Below, one piece after another: positions 1-8,546 of a stretch of DNA of 12,512 nucleotides. The DNA lies in contig CALFNR010000090.1 in NCBI GenBank assembly GCA_937903005.1, positions 1 to 12,512 of the forward strand, in the 5' to 3' direction. Made by a program: the position numbers and the translations under genes. Source of the DNA: Clostridium_AI sp002297865 (GTDB taxonomy: Bacteria; Bacillota; Clostridia; Lachnospirales; Lachnospiraceae). Each line of letters starts with the position of its first letter. The first letter of the stretch is position 1. The notes under the pieces were generated by a model. That model saw only the letters and a program-made list of their open reading frames with translations. It did not search any database and had not been told where the DNA came from.

Positions 1-3000
1 ATGAGATACTTAGGACAGAATTCCTTATGATTGATGGAGAAGCAGTTCAGAAAATTATGGATGAAGCAACGGTGCCATTCGAGTATGCTGAAAGTTCGGA
101 AAAGAGTGATGAAGAAGAGATAAGAGACTTTAGGAGAGCATTTGATCTTTCCAAGGCACCACAGATACGAGCAAGACTTGTAAAGAGAGATGGGTATACT
201 CTATTCCTGCTTGATATGCACCATATCATCGGAGACGGCATGAGTATGGGTACATTTATGCATGAATTAAGTGCTTTGTACGGAGGAGAAGAATTACTGA
301 AACTAAATCGTCAGTTTAAGGATTACAGTGAGTGGATGAATAGCCGTGATCTTACAGAACAAAAGAAATATTGGCTGAGTCAGTTCGAAGATGAAATACC
401 TGTGCTTGACATGCCACTTGATCATACACGTCCTCAGATGCAAAGTTATGAGGGAAACAAGACAACGATGATGCTAGATGAAAAATTGTCGTCGCAGATT
501 AAAGAGCTTTCCAAGAAGAGCGGAGCGACAGAATATATGATTTTCTTATCAGCAACTATGATACTGCTCAGTAAGTATAGCCGTCAGGAAGATATCGTAA
601 TCGGAAGTCCGATAAGTGGAAGGACACATAAGGATACGGAAGAAATGCTCGGAATGTTTATCAACACTCTAGCAATGAGGGGAAGACCTGAGAGGACGAA
701 GAGTTATGAAGAGTTCCTTAAAGAGATAAAAGATATCTGTTTTAAGGCATATGAGAATCAGGAGTATCCGTTTGAAGAACTCGTAGAAGCCGTACAGATA
801 CAGAGAGATATATCTAGAAATCCACTGTTCGATGTGATGCTAGTGCTTCAAAACAATGAAAATACCAAGTTTGAACTGGAAGGAACAGAGGCAGAGAGTG
901 TCGGTATTTTTGATACAATTTCCAAATTTGATCTTACATTCAATATAGCAGAAAAAGAGGAAGGATTTGTAATCATACTTGAATATTGTACAGCCCTGTA
1001 TGAAGCTGTGACCGCAAAGCGTATACTCAAACATTTTAAAGAAATACTCAGACAGCTCACAGTAGACAAAGAAATTAAAATTGGAGATATCGAGATGGTA
1101 ACATCTGACGAAAGAGAAACCATCCTCCATGTATTTAATGCAACAGAGATCGCGTATCCGAAAGAGAAGACGGTAGTAGAGTTATTCGAAGAACAGGTCA
1201 AAAAGAATCCAGATAACAGAGCAGTGGTGTATGAAGATGAGTCAATCAGCTACGAGGAATTAAATGGAAATGCTAATGTACTTGCTCATAAGTTGAGAGA
1301 GAAAGGAATTGGCAGGGATGACTTTGTAGCAATCGTATCCGAGAGAAGCATAGAGATGATAGAAGGAATTATCGGAATTATTAAGGCAGGCGGAGCCTAT
1401 GTGCCAATCGATCCGACATATCCTGAGGATAGAATCGCCTTTATGTTGGAAGACTGTAGACCTAAGGCATTATTGACATTCGGAGACGAAATAAAGATAA
1501 ACACCAATATTGAAAAGATTGACCTTGGAGCCGTTGGAATCTGGGAAGGAAATAGAGACAATCCAGAACATATCAATCATCCAGAAGATCTGATTTACTG
1601 TATCTATACATCAGGAACTACAGGACAGCCAAAGGGTGTAATGATAGAACATGGTGGAGCAATAAATTCCAATTGTACATTTGGTGGAAGCTGGGGAGTA
1701 AATTCAGAAGATAAGGTAATTCAGTTTGCCAACTATGTCTTTGATGCATCCGCATCGGAGATAATAATGGCGTTATTAAATGGTGCAGAACTTGTATGTG
1801 TTCCAGAGAATATTGTACACGATCCAGTATGTTTTAGCAGATATTGCAAGGAAAAACAAGTTACAGTGGCAACGCTTCCGCCAAATTATTATATACAAGA
1901 AGAAATTGATATCCATCTACGCAAATTAATTACTGCTGGTTCAGAATCCAATAAAGCAATTCTTGCAAAGGCGGGAAGTAATGCGTATATTAATGCCTAC
2001 GGTCCGACAGAAAATACAATCTGTGCAAGTTTCTGGGAGAAGAACGAAAAGTGGAATGGTGGAAATGTACCAATCGGAAAACCAATCAGCAACACTCATA
2101 TATACATTATGAATGGAGATAAGCTTTGTGGAATTGGAGTACCAGGAGAATTATGCCTCACTGGCGACAGCCTAGCAAGAGGGTATCTGAATAGACCAGA
2201 GCTTACAGCAGAGAAGTTTGTGAAGAATCCTTATGGAGAGGGACGTATGTACCGTTCTGGTGATCTTGCAAGATGGCTTCCAGACGGAAATATCGAATAT
2301 CTAGGAAGAATCGATGAACAAGTTAAGATAAGAGGATTCCGAATTGAACTTGGAGAGATCGAGAGTCATATCCGAGAGATAGAAGGAGTAAAAGACAGTG
2401 CAGTCATAGCCAGAGAGGATGCCAGTGGGGATAAGGCAATTTATGCATACTATACTGGAAGTGGAGTCAGTGTGTCAGACATCAGAGACAGGCTGATAGA
2501 AGTATTACCAGAGTATATGATCCCTGCCTATATGATGGAGATTGATAGTATTCCTGTTACTAGAAATGGAAAAGTTGACAAAAGAGCACTACCAGATATA
2601 GAAGTTTCAAGCACTGAGGAGTACGTAGCACCAAGAAATGAGGCGGAAAGCATTATCTGCGAGATATTCGAGGAAATACTCGGAATAGAACGAGTAGGTG
2701 TAAATGATGATTTCTTTAAACTTGGCGGACATTCTCTACGAATCATAAAGATTATTAACAGAATAGAACAGAGGACAGGGGTTCGCTTTGGTATAAAGAC
2801 TGTATATGCAAATTCCAAGGTTGTTGAACTTAGTAAAGCGCTCATAGCATGTAATGAAAAAGCTGGTAGGGATATCATTAGGAGTGCAGAGAAAAAGGAC
2901 AGATACGTGGCTTCATCTATTCAAAAAAATGTATATATAGCCCAGAAGAGTGTGGAAGCAGGAACTGTCTATAATATGCCAATTGAACTGATGATAGAAG

Positions 3001-6000
3001 GTAGGTTAGATGCAGATAGACTACAGGTGGCAGTTGATGAACTGGTAAAGCGTCATAAAGTATTGCAGACCTCATTTGTCTCTGAAGATGGAGAAATCTA
3101 TCAGGTTATAAATACAGATGCAAAAGTAAAACTGGAGAAGTACTTTGCAGACAGTGAAGAAGAGCTGGAAGAGAAATTCCATCAATTTGTACGACCATTT
3201 GAACTAGAAACAGCGCCTCTATTTAGGATAGGTATAGCTGAGTGCAAGGGAATACAGAGAATATTCATTGATGTCAATCACATTGTAGCTGATGGTGAGA
3301 GCAATACACTTATGATGAAAGAACTTGCAGCATTTTATAATGGTCAAGAACTTAGTAAAGCAAAGCTGCAGTACTATGATTTTAGTGAATGGCTTGCAGG
3401 AAAGTCGCTTAAAAAAGAATCAGATTACTGGAAGAATGTAATAGAAAGCGTTGAAGAACCAATGCAGTTGCCTTACGACAAGACAGGAACGGTGGATTCT
3501 TCCTCCGTTGTATCCATAAAAGTCAAAGAGGATATCTACAGAAAACTGAGGGGACTTTCCGCAGAACTTCATACAACGATCCATAACATACTTTTATTTG
3601 CAGCTATGAGGACAATGAACAGATTCTGTAACCAACAACAGATAGTGATAGGAGTGCCATTCTCATTACGTAGCAGATACAATCTAGAAGACGTACTTGG
3701 TATGATGGTTAATGTTCTGCCTATTATGTTCAAAGTGGATGAGGAACAAACTATTAAAGAATCCATAAAGCAAATCGAAGAAATAGTTATTTCTGCATTT
3801 GAAAACAGCATCTGTGACGTACAGGCACTGATTTCGGAAATGGCTGAAAGTACCTATGATAAAATTCGTATGGTCTTTTCATTCAATGGAAGTGAATCAG
3901 AGCAAATACACTTTGGAGATTCTAGGATGTGGACGAAGAGTAGTTCTGAAAGCACAGCAAAGTATGAGCTTGTAATGTCAGTTGCCGAAAAAGCAGATCA
4001 TTACGATGTTGTATTGACATATGCTAATGGACTATTTTTCAGAGAGACAGCAGAGAATATCCTTGAAAGCTTTGTAACCGTAGTAGAACAGCTTGTGAAT
4101 GGAAGAAAAAAAGTATCAGATCTTACCGCAATATCTGATGCACAGAGAGAAAAATTGCTTTATCTTGCAGGAAATAAAGTGGAATTCGGTTGTGAAAAGA
4201 CCGTCATTGATCGAATTATAGAAAAGGCGATGAAAAACGGAGAACAGACAGCAGTTGTGTATAGAGGCAAGTCATTAAGTTATCATAAACTTATACAATG
4301 GGCTCAGTTTAATGCGAAGAGATTGATCGAACAAGGCATTGGAGAGGGCGATATAGTATGTATACTTTTAGAAAATGGACTATCACTGATTCCGGTAGTA
4401 ATTGGAATCTGTATGACTGGTGCAGCATATCTACCACTAGATCGAGAAACACCTGACGGAAGAATAGCAACGATTCTTGAAAGTAGTGGATGTGTATGTG
4501 CTGTAGTAGATGAAGAGAATAAAAATCGCATACAGGGAATTCGATGTCTAAAGGTAAGTGAACCTGAGGAAGTAGAACTTTCATTTGAAAGCAAAGCGAC
4601 TTCAGAAGATGCAGCATATGTGATTTATACATCAGGTTCAACTGGTACACCAAAAGGAGTGCAGGTAAGTCATAGGGCACTCAGCAATCTTGTGGATTGG
4701 CATATACGGAAATTCAGTATTACAGAGTCAGAAGTAACCACACATTATGCTGGATTCGGATTTGATGCGACCGTATGGGAGATATTTCCTAGTCTTGTAG
4801 CAGGAGCATGTATACATTGCATACCAGATGACATACGTATTGACATCAAAGCACTTCGAGACTATTACGAAGAGAATGGAATAACAGTAAGCTTTTTGCC
4901 AACACCTATTTGTGAGCAGTTTATGAAGCAAGAGAATCATTCACTTAGAATTCTGCTAACAGGTGGTGATAAGCTCAATACTTTTGTAGCTGGGCATTCC
5001 TATAGAGTGTTCAATAATTACGGTCCTACAGAAAATACTGTAGTAACCACTTGCTATGAGGTTACGGAACAGACATCCAACATTCCGATTGGTAGACCAA
5101 TCGATAATGTTCAGGTTTATGTAGGAGACTCCAAATGCAGATTGCTACCTCCATATGCAAGGGGAGAGCTACTGATATGTGGTGATAGCCTTGCAGATGG
5201 TTACCTTAAGAATGAAGAGCAAACCTCCAAAGCATTTGTTGAGACAGAGTTCGGAAGGACATATCGTACTGGAGATATTGTTAAATGGAATCATGAGGAT
5301 GAGCTAGAGTTCATTGGACGAAATGACCATCAGACAAAAGTCAATGGCAACAGAATTGAGCTTGGTGAGATTGCATCCGTACTTGATACAGTAGAAGGTG
5401 TAAACGGCACAGCTGTTGTTATTCAGGAGATAAACGGAAGTAAGTGGATAACTGCGTATTATGCATCAGAAGAGAACATACCAGAGGATAAGCTACGTAA
5501 CTATCTATCATCAAGGCTTCCATATTATATGATGCCAAGATATATCCTTTATCTTGAATCTATACCGTTAACACTGAATGGGAAGATTGATGTAAGAGCA
5601 TTGCCAGTACCTGACGTAAAGACTTCTAATAATGAAATGGCTGTGTCTAAGACGGAGTGTTTCCTATTTGATATATGGCGAGAGCTTCTTGCAATAGAAG
5701 ACATTAGTATATATGAGAATTTCATAGAAGCTGGTGGAAACTCAATATTGATTGTCAAGATGCAAGAAATGATAGAATATCAGTATCCAGATATTGTTAC
5801 AATAGCAGATATTTTTGCGAATCCTACAATTTCCTCTCTTGCAGGATTTATAGATAGTAAAAACGCAGTAGGTGAACTTGTGTCTATCAGTAGACAGATA
5901 CTGATACCACAGTTTGGAGTGAAAGGCAAAGAACTTCTTGAGAAAACAGTAAGTTTTGTTGATAAGAGCAGACTGTGTGATGTCTCTGTAAGTCTTAGAA

Positions 6001-6437
6001 ATCGAGACAGAACAATGTTTGAAACAGTGTTTGTATCGGCGTATTGTGCAGCAGTTTCTCAGATATTGGATAACACAGAAGGGTTGAAGGTATACAGTGT
6101 CATAGGAGAAGAACATTATATCTTCACAGTGGATCCAAATTCGCTTAAGAATTTTGCACAACTGACAGCCAAGGTATCCAAAGGGTTGAAGTCATGTTCA
6201 TGCGAAAAGATATCAAAGGTTGTAGTGGATCAGAAGAGTACAGGAATTGTTCCAGTGTTTATACTGAATGGAAGCAAAGAAGATGCCTTTATGAAACAAG
6301 CAGATTTTGAGCTGAACTGTAGTATAACTAGAAACCGCTTACATGTAACAGTAGACAGTACAGCCGTGGACGAGAGATACATGGATGCGGTATTGAAGAG
6401 ATTTACAGCAATTTTAAAGAGTGTATTTTCGATTTAA
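1..6437 (+). CDS. Non-ribosomal peptide synthetase, 3' part: C(partial)-A-T-C-A-T-tail
   Basis: This cytoplasmic megasynthetase activates amino acids and joins them as carrier-bound thioesters. The frame is open to the window edge: bases 3-26 read EILRTEFL, an early condensation (C) motif, so the ATG at 27 is internal. Residues are numbered from that ATG. C1 is about 1-350, with HHxxxDG at 65-71. A1 is about 383-855, with YTSGTTGQPKG near 527-537, YGPTE at 658-662, YRSGD at 742-746 and K849. T1 has LGGHS, phosphopantetheine site S903. C2 is about 960-1370, with NHIVADG at 1084-1090. A2 is about 1390-1860, with YTSGSTGTPKG near 1534-1544, YGPTE at 1665-1669 and K1853. T2 has AGGNS, S1906. A tail of about 185 residues follows, with no thioesterase GxSxG, reductase or epimerase. 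Mapped on GrsA positions, the A1 pocket reads DASTIAAICK (close to Phe/Tyr codes) and A2 reads DAWFLGNVVK (a known Leu code). Upstream modules must lie outside the window. NRPS identity is certain; substrates are predictions. Confidence 0.97.
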   Translation, partial: EILRTEFLMIDGEAVQKIMDEATVPFEYAESSEKSDEEEIRDFRRAFDLSKAPQIRARLVKRDGYTLFLLDMHHIIGDGMSMGTFMHELSALYGGEELLKLNRQFKDYSEWMNSRDLTEQKKYWLSQFEDEIPVLDMPLDHTRPQMQSYEGNKTTMMLDEKLSSQIKELSKKSGATEYMIFLSATMILLSKYSRQEDIVIGSPISGRTHKDTEEMLGMFINTLAMRGRPERTKSYEEFLKEIKDICFKAYENQEYPFEELVEAVQIQRDISRNPLFDVMLVLQNNENTKFELEGTEAESVGIFDTISKFDLTFNIAEKEEGFVIILEYCTALYEAVTAKRILKHFKEILRQLTVDKEIKIGDIEMVTSDERETILHVFNATEIAYPKEKTVVELFEEQVKKNPDNRAVVYEDESISYEELNGNANVLAHKLREKGIGRDDFVAIVSERSIEMIEGIIGIIKAGGAYVPIDPTYPEDRIAFMLEDCRPKALLTFGDEIKINTNIEKIDLGAVGIWEGNRDNPEHINHPEDLIYCIYTSGTTGQPKGVMIEHGGAINSNCTFGGSWGVNSEDKVIQFANYVFDASASEIIMALLNGAELVCVPENIVHDPVCFSRYCKEKQVTVATLPPNYYIQEEIDIHLRKLITAGSESNKAILAKAGSNAYINAYGPTENTICASFWEKNEKWNGGNVPIGKPISNTHIYIMNGDKLCGIGVPGELCLTGDSLARGYLNRPELTAEKFVKNPYGEGRMYRSGDLARWLPDGNIEYLGRIDEQVKIRGFRIELGEIESHIREIEGVKDSAVIAREDASGDKAIYAYYTGSGVSVSDIRDRLIEVLPEYMIPAYMMEIDSIPVTRNGKVDKRALPDIEVSSTEEYVAPRNEAESIICEIFEEILGIERVGVNDDFFKLGGHSLRIIKIINRIEQRTGVRFGIKTVYANSKVVELSKALIACNEKAGRDIIRSAEKKDRYVASSIQKNVYIAQKSVEAGTVYNMPIELMIEGRLDADRLQVAVDELVKRHKVLQTSFVSEDGEIYQVINTDAKVKLEKYFADSEEELEEKFHQFVRPFELETAPLFRIGIAECKGIQRIFIDVNHIVADGESNTLMMKELAAFYNGQELSKAKLQYYDFSEWLAGKSLKKESDYWKNVIESVEEPMQLPYDKTGTVDSSSVVSIKVKEDIYRKLRGLSAELHTTIHNILLFAAMRTMNRFCNQQQIVIGVPFSLRSRYNLEDVLGMMVNVLPIMFKVDEEQTIKESIKQIEEIVISAFENSICDVQALISEMAESTYDKIRMVFSFNGSESEQIHFGDSRMWTKSSSESTAKYELVMSVAEKADHYDVVLTYANGLFFRETAENILESFVTVVEQLVNGRKKVSDLTAISDAQREKLLYLAGNKVEFGCEKTVIDRIIEKAMKNGEQTAVVYRGKSLSYHKLIQWAQFNAKRLIEQGIGEGDIVCILLENGLSLIPVVIGICMTGAAYLPLDRETPDGRIATILESSGCVCAVVDEENKNRIQGIRCLKVSEPEEVELSFESKATSEDAAYVIYTSGSTGTPKGVQVSHRALSNLVDWHIRKFSITESEVTTHYAGFGFDATVWEIFPSLVAGACIHCIPDDIRIDIKALRDYYEENGITVSFLPTPICEQFMKQENHSLRILLTGGDKLNTFVAGHSYRVFNNYGPTENTVVTTCYEVTEQTSNIPIGRPIDNVQVYVGDSKCRLLPPYARGELLICGDSLADGYLKNEEQTSKAFVETEFGRTYRTGDIVKWNHEDELEFIGRNDHQTKVNGNRIELGEIASVLDTVEGVNGTAVVIQEINGSKWITAYYASEENIPEDKLRNYLSSRLPYYMMPRYILYLESIPLTLNGKIDVRALPVPDVKTSNNEMAVSKTECFLFDIWRELLAIEDISIYENFIEAGGNSILIVKMQEMIEYQYPDIVTIADIFANPTISSLAGFIDSKNAVGELVSISRQILIPQFGVKGKELLEKTVSFVDKSRLCDVSVSLRNRDRTMFETVFVSAYCAAVSQILDNTEGLKVYSVIGEEHYIFTVDPNSLKNFAQLTAKVSKGLKSCSCEKISKVVVDQKSTGIVPVFILNGSKEDAFMKQADFELNCSITRNRLHVTVDSTAVDERYMDAVLKRFTAILKSVFSI

Positions 6438-6484
6438 AATAGAAATGAATAGGATTTTAATCGTATAACGAAATATTTATATTT

Positions 6485-6516
6485 GTAGAAGCCAAGTGGA
6501 GACACTTGGCTTTTAC
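6485..6516 (+). terminator. Rho-independent terminator of the NRPS gene
   Basis: The arms GTAGAAGCCAAGTG and CACTTGGCTTTTAC form a stem of 14 bp with one G-U pair and a GAGA loop. The T run is built into the descending arm. It lies about 50 bases after the NRPS stop and is the obvious end of that transcript. Confidence 0.82.
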
Positions 6517-6570
6517 AAGCTATAGAACAAACCGCTGTCGCAATAAAATAGGAAAGAGAAAACCCCCTAG

Positions 6571-6594
6571 AAAAGCCCCCTCTGAATGAGGGGC
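6571..6594 (-). terminator. Rho-independent terminator of the Ig-like protein gene
   Basis: Read on the minus strand, GCCCCTC pairs with GAGGGGGC across an ATTCA loop, with one bulged G, and is followed by TTTTCT. Flanking bases 6561-6570 and 6595-6604 can extend the stem imperfectly. It lies 70 bases past the stop of the minus-strand gene, facing the NRPS terminator, so both convergent transcripts are closed in this 226-bp gap. Confidence 0.75.
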
Positions 6595-6663
6595 AAGGGA
6601 GTTGAAATGTGCGTGCACACGTTGTTTTGTTTAAGTTATATAAAAGAAGCGTACACTTTGTTC

Positions 6664-8484
6664 TTATGGATTCGCACTTGGCGATACTCCGTTCACAATA
6701 ACGTTAACTGTCGTATATTTTGAACCAACATAAACTTTATAAGTGTAGTTTCCTGGAGCTATATTATAGCTATTAAAGGTTATATTAGGGTAATTGCAAC
6801 TCCAGTAAATAGATGAATAATTATTTACATCTGATACGGAAACAAAGTTGGCTGGTGAGGATATGCATTCAAGATAGCATACACCAACGTAAGCTGGGTC
6901 CATTGCATTACCATATTGATCCTTAGCAGTAATTGTTATTGCACCATCTTCATTGCTTACTGTATTAACTAATGGTACTACAGTCTTAGAAAGTGTTACA
7001 GAACTTAGTACGGCTGGTGCGCCAACTGTAACTGGGAAAGTGGCAACGGTATATCCATTAGGATCTTTTAAATAAATATAGGTAGATCCTGTGTTTATAG
7101 GAACTAAGCCTATGGACTTATCTGTGCTATCTATTATATTGCTTTGTAAAATTAAAATATTTGTATTCCCTGAACTTACTGAATACCTGCTGTAATCACC
7201 AATTTCCTTATTAGAAGAAGTTGTAATATTAAAATGAGCATAATAGTTACCTGAGTCTTTAGGAAGGGTGTAATTACAGTTTGTGGTGTTTGTAAAGGTA
7301 AACGTTGGTGAGTTTGTTATCGTGCATCTGTACTGAGCAGAAATCATTTCTGGATCATAACTAGTAATCCGTATATTTCCAGAGTCAGCAGTAATGCTAT
7401 TAGAACCAGGTTCTTTATAGCTAATTCTTGCGATTGCAGTACCATTAGGTGAAGTAAAGTTAAGCTTTTTGTTAGAATTTAAGTAATAAGAGGATACTGT
7501 AAATGTAATTCCTGAATAGGACTGTCCATATTCATATTCACCAAGCTGTATTCCATTCTTATCGTATGCGTAAGCTACAATAGGAGTTTCTGTATTAATA
7601 GGGACTTTAGTTGTTAAAAACTCAAATTTACGAATAATACCGTCACAGGCGGTAAAGTTAAACGTGCTGCTCTTGTACTTCACAGTATAAACTTTTCCAT
7701 CCATCAGATTTTGACTTAAGCTAAGGGTTGCATATTTGTTTTCTGATACAACACTAGATACAGATACAACCTTTCCACTTGTATTATAGATGGTAAAGTC
7801 ATTTTTGCTTAACTTCGCTGGTGTTTCCTGAAATGCAACTCGAACTTCGCTTAGTCCAATCTGCTTAGCAGAAGAAATTGAACTATACACATTTACTGTA
7901 ACACGCACTGTTCGGTTAGATGAACTGTTTGTTGCCACGGAGGCATCAGCCTTAGAGTAAGCAGTAATAGAAGCACTGCCGATTCCATTGGCCTTAATCG
8001 CACCTGTAATTGAATTAATGCTTACTACGTTTGTGTTACTTGATTTATAACGTATAACATCAGTAGAATTGGAAGGTGACTTTTTTACGGAAAGTTTTTT
8101 TGACTGCCCCGTTACTAATGTGAAACTTCTAACAGATGGAATTATGTAATCAGAACGCCTTCTCACAGTAAATGTTGTCTTACATACAAGCTGTGAAGTT
8201 GTGCGTCTTCTAGCACTTATAGTAACTTTTCCAGGTTCTTTTACAAGTAGCTTACCTGTTCGTTTATTTACTTCGACAAGGCTTGGTTTGCTTGAATAGA
8301 AGTAAACACTTTGCTTACGAACATTTAGAGTGTAGGCACGATTGGTATATAGAACGTTTGAGACAGTTTTTCCATTGGGTAAGATAAATTTAGATGCGGC
8401 GTTAATGTCTGTATAATAAAGTGGCGTAATAAGAAAAAAGATAAAAAGCACCACACCTAGAATTTTAGAACTTTTTAATTTCAT
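6664..8484 (-). CDS. Secreted multi-domain Ig-like (BIG2-type) protein
   Basis: The predicted protein has 606 residues and is exported, with an extracellular role such as adhesion or cell-surface binding suggested only by its architecture. The start at 8484 is chosen because AAAGGAG (8491-8497) sits six bases upstream and the signal peptide then begins correctly: MKLKSSK, a hydrophobic core at about 8-22, and a likely cleavage near the AAS at 29-31. In-frame ATGs at 8502 and 8547 lack such a site and would put extra residues before the signal. Residues about 40-109 and 115-199 look like two bacterial Ig-like group 2 repeats, each with the pattern of variable strands, xxGxIxAxGxG-type turn and final ITA/ISA strand. 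Residues about 205-285 resemble another Ig-like module. The remainder is Ser/Thr/Asn/Tyr-rich beta-type sequence, including an AKDQYGNAM Ig-like start near 520. There is no LPxTG anchor, S-layer repeat or C-terminal membrane helix, so retention at the surface is unexplained. It follows the HD-GYP gene by 62 bp. The exact function is not recognised. Confidence 0.85.
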   Translation of the reverse strand: MKLKSSKILGVVLFIFFLITPLYYTDINAASKFILPNGKTVSNVLYTNRAYTLNVRKQSVYFYSSKPSLVEVNKRTGKLLVKEPGKVTISARRRTTSQLVCKTTFTVRRRSDYIIPSVRSFTLVTGQSKKLSVKKSPSNSTDVIRYKSSNTNVVSINSITGAIKANGIGSASITAYSKADASVATNSSSNRTVRVTVNVYSSISSAKQIGLSEVRVAFQETPAKLSKNDFTIYNTSGKVVSVSSVVSENKYATLSLSQNLMDGKVYTVKYKSSTFNFTACDGIIRKFEFLTTKVPINTETPIVAYAYDKNGIQLGEYEYGQSYSGITFTVSSYYLNSNKKLNFTSPNGTAIARISYKEPGSNSITADSGNIRITSYDPEMISAQYRCTITNSPTFTFTNTTNCNYTLPKDSGNYYAHFNITTSSNKEIGDYSRYSVSSGNTNILILQSNIIDSTDKSIGLVPINTGSTYIYLKDPNGYTVATFPVTVGAPAVLSSVTLSKTVVPLVNTVSNEDGAITITAKDQYGNAMDPAYVGVCYLECISSPANFVSVSDVNNYSSIYWSCNYPNITFNSYNIAPGNYTYKVYVGSKYTTVNVIVNGVSPSANP

Positions 8485-8507
8485 AACATTCTCCTTTGAC
8501 ATGGTAA

Positions 8508-8543
8508 TAAATACAGGCAAACAAGTTCGTTTGCCTGTATTTA
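8508..8543 (-). terminator. Strong hairpin between HD-GYP and Ig-like genes (terminator or attenuator)
   Basis: A perfect 15-bp inverted repeat (8508-8522 and 8529-8543) with a six-base loop starts three bases after the HD-GYP stop codon. On the minus strand the descending arm ends TGTATTTATT, a short and imperfect T tract. It could end the HD-GYP transcript, partly attenuate read-through into the Ig-like gene, or protect the upstream mRNA 3' end. No separate promoter for the downstream gene is evident in the 62-bp gap, which favours partial read-through. Confidence 0.65.
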
Positions 8544-8546
8544 ACA

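Noticed and set aside
27..29. ATG at 27 as the NRPS start codon
   Set aside because: The frame is open upstream and encodes a condensation-domain motif; no ribosome binding site precedes this ATG.
840..6161. Several minus-strand open frames of 64-139 codons lying inside the NRPS gene
   Set aside because: They have no domain signature or convincing ribosome binding site and are antisense to conserved NRPS motifs.
6561..6604. The G/C-rich hairpin as a plus-strand terminator
   Set aside because: There is no T run after it on the plus strand; on the minus strand it is followed by TTTTCT, so it was assigned to the minus-strand gene.
6438..6663. Possible small gene or RNA in the convergent gap
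   Set aside because: Only the two terminator hairpins are supported; the GTGCGTGCACAC stretch near 6610-6621 is a short imperfect palindrome without further context.
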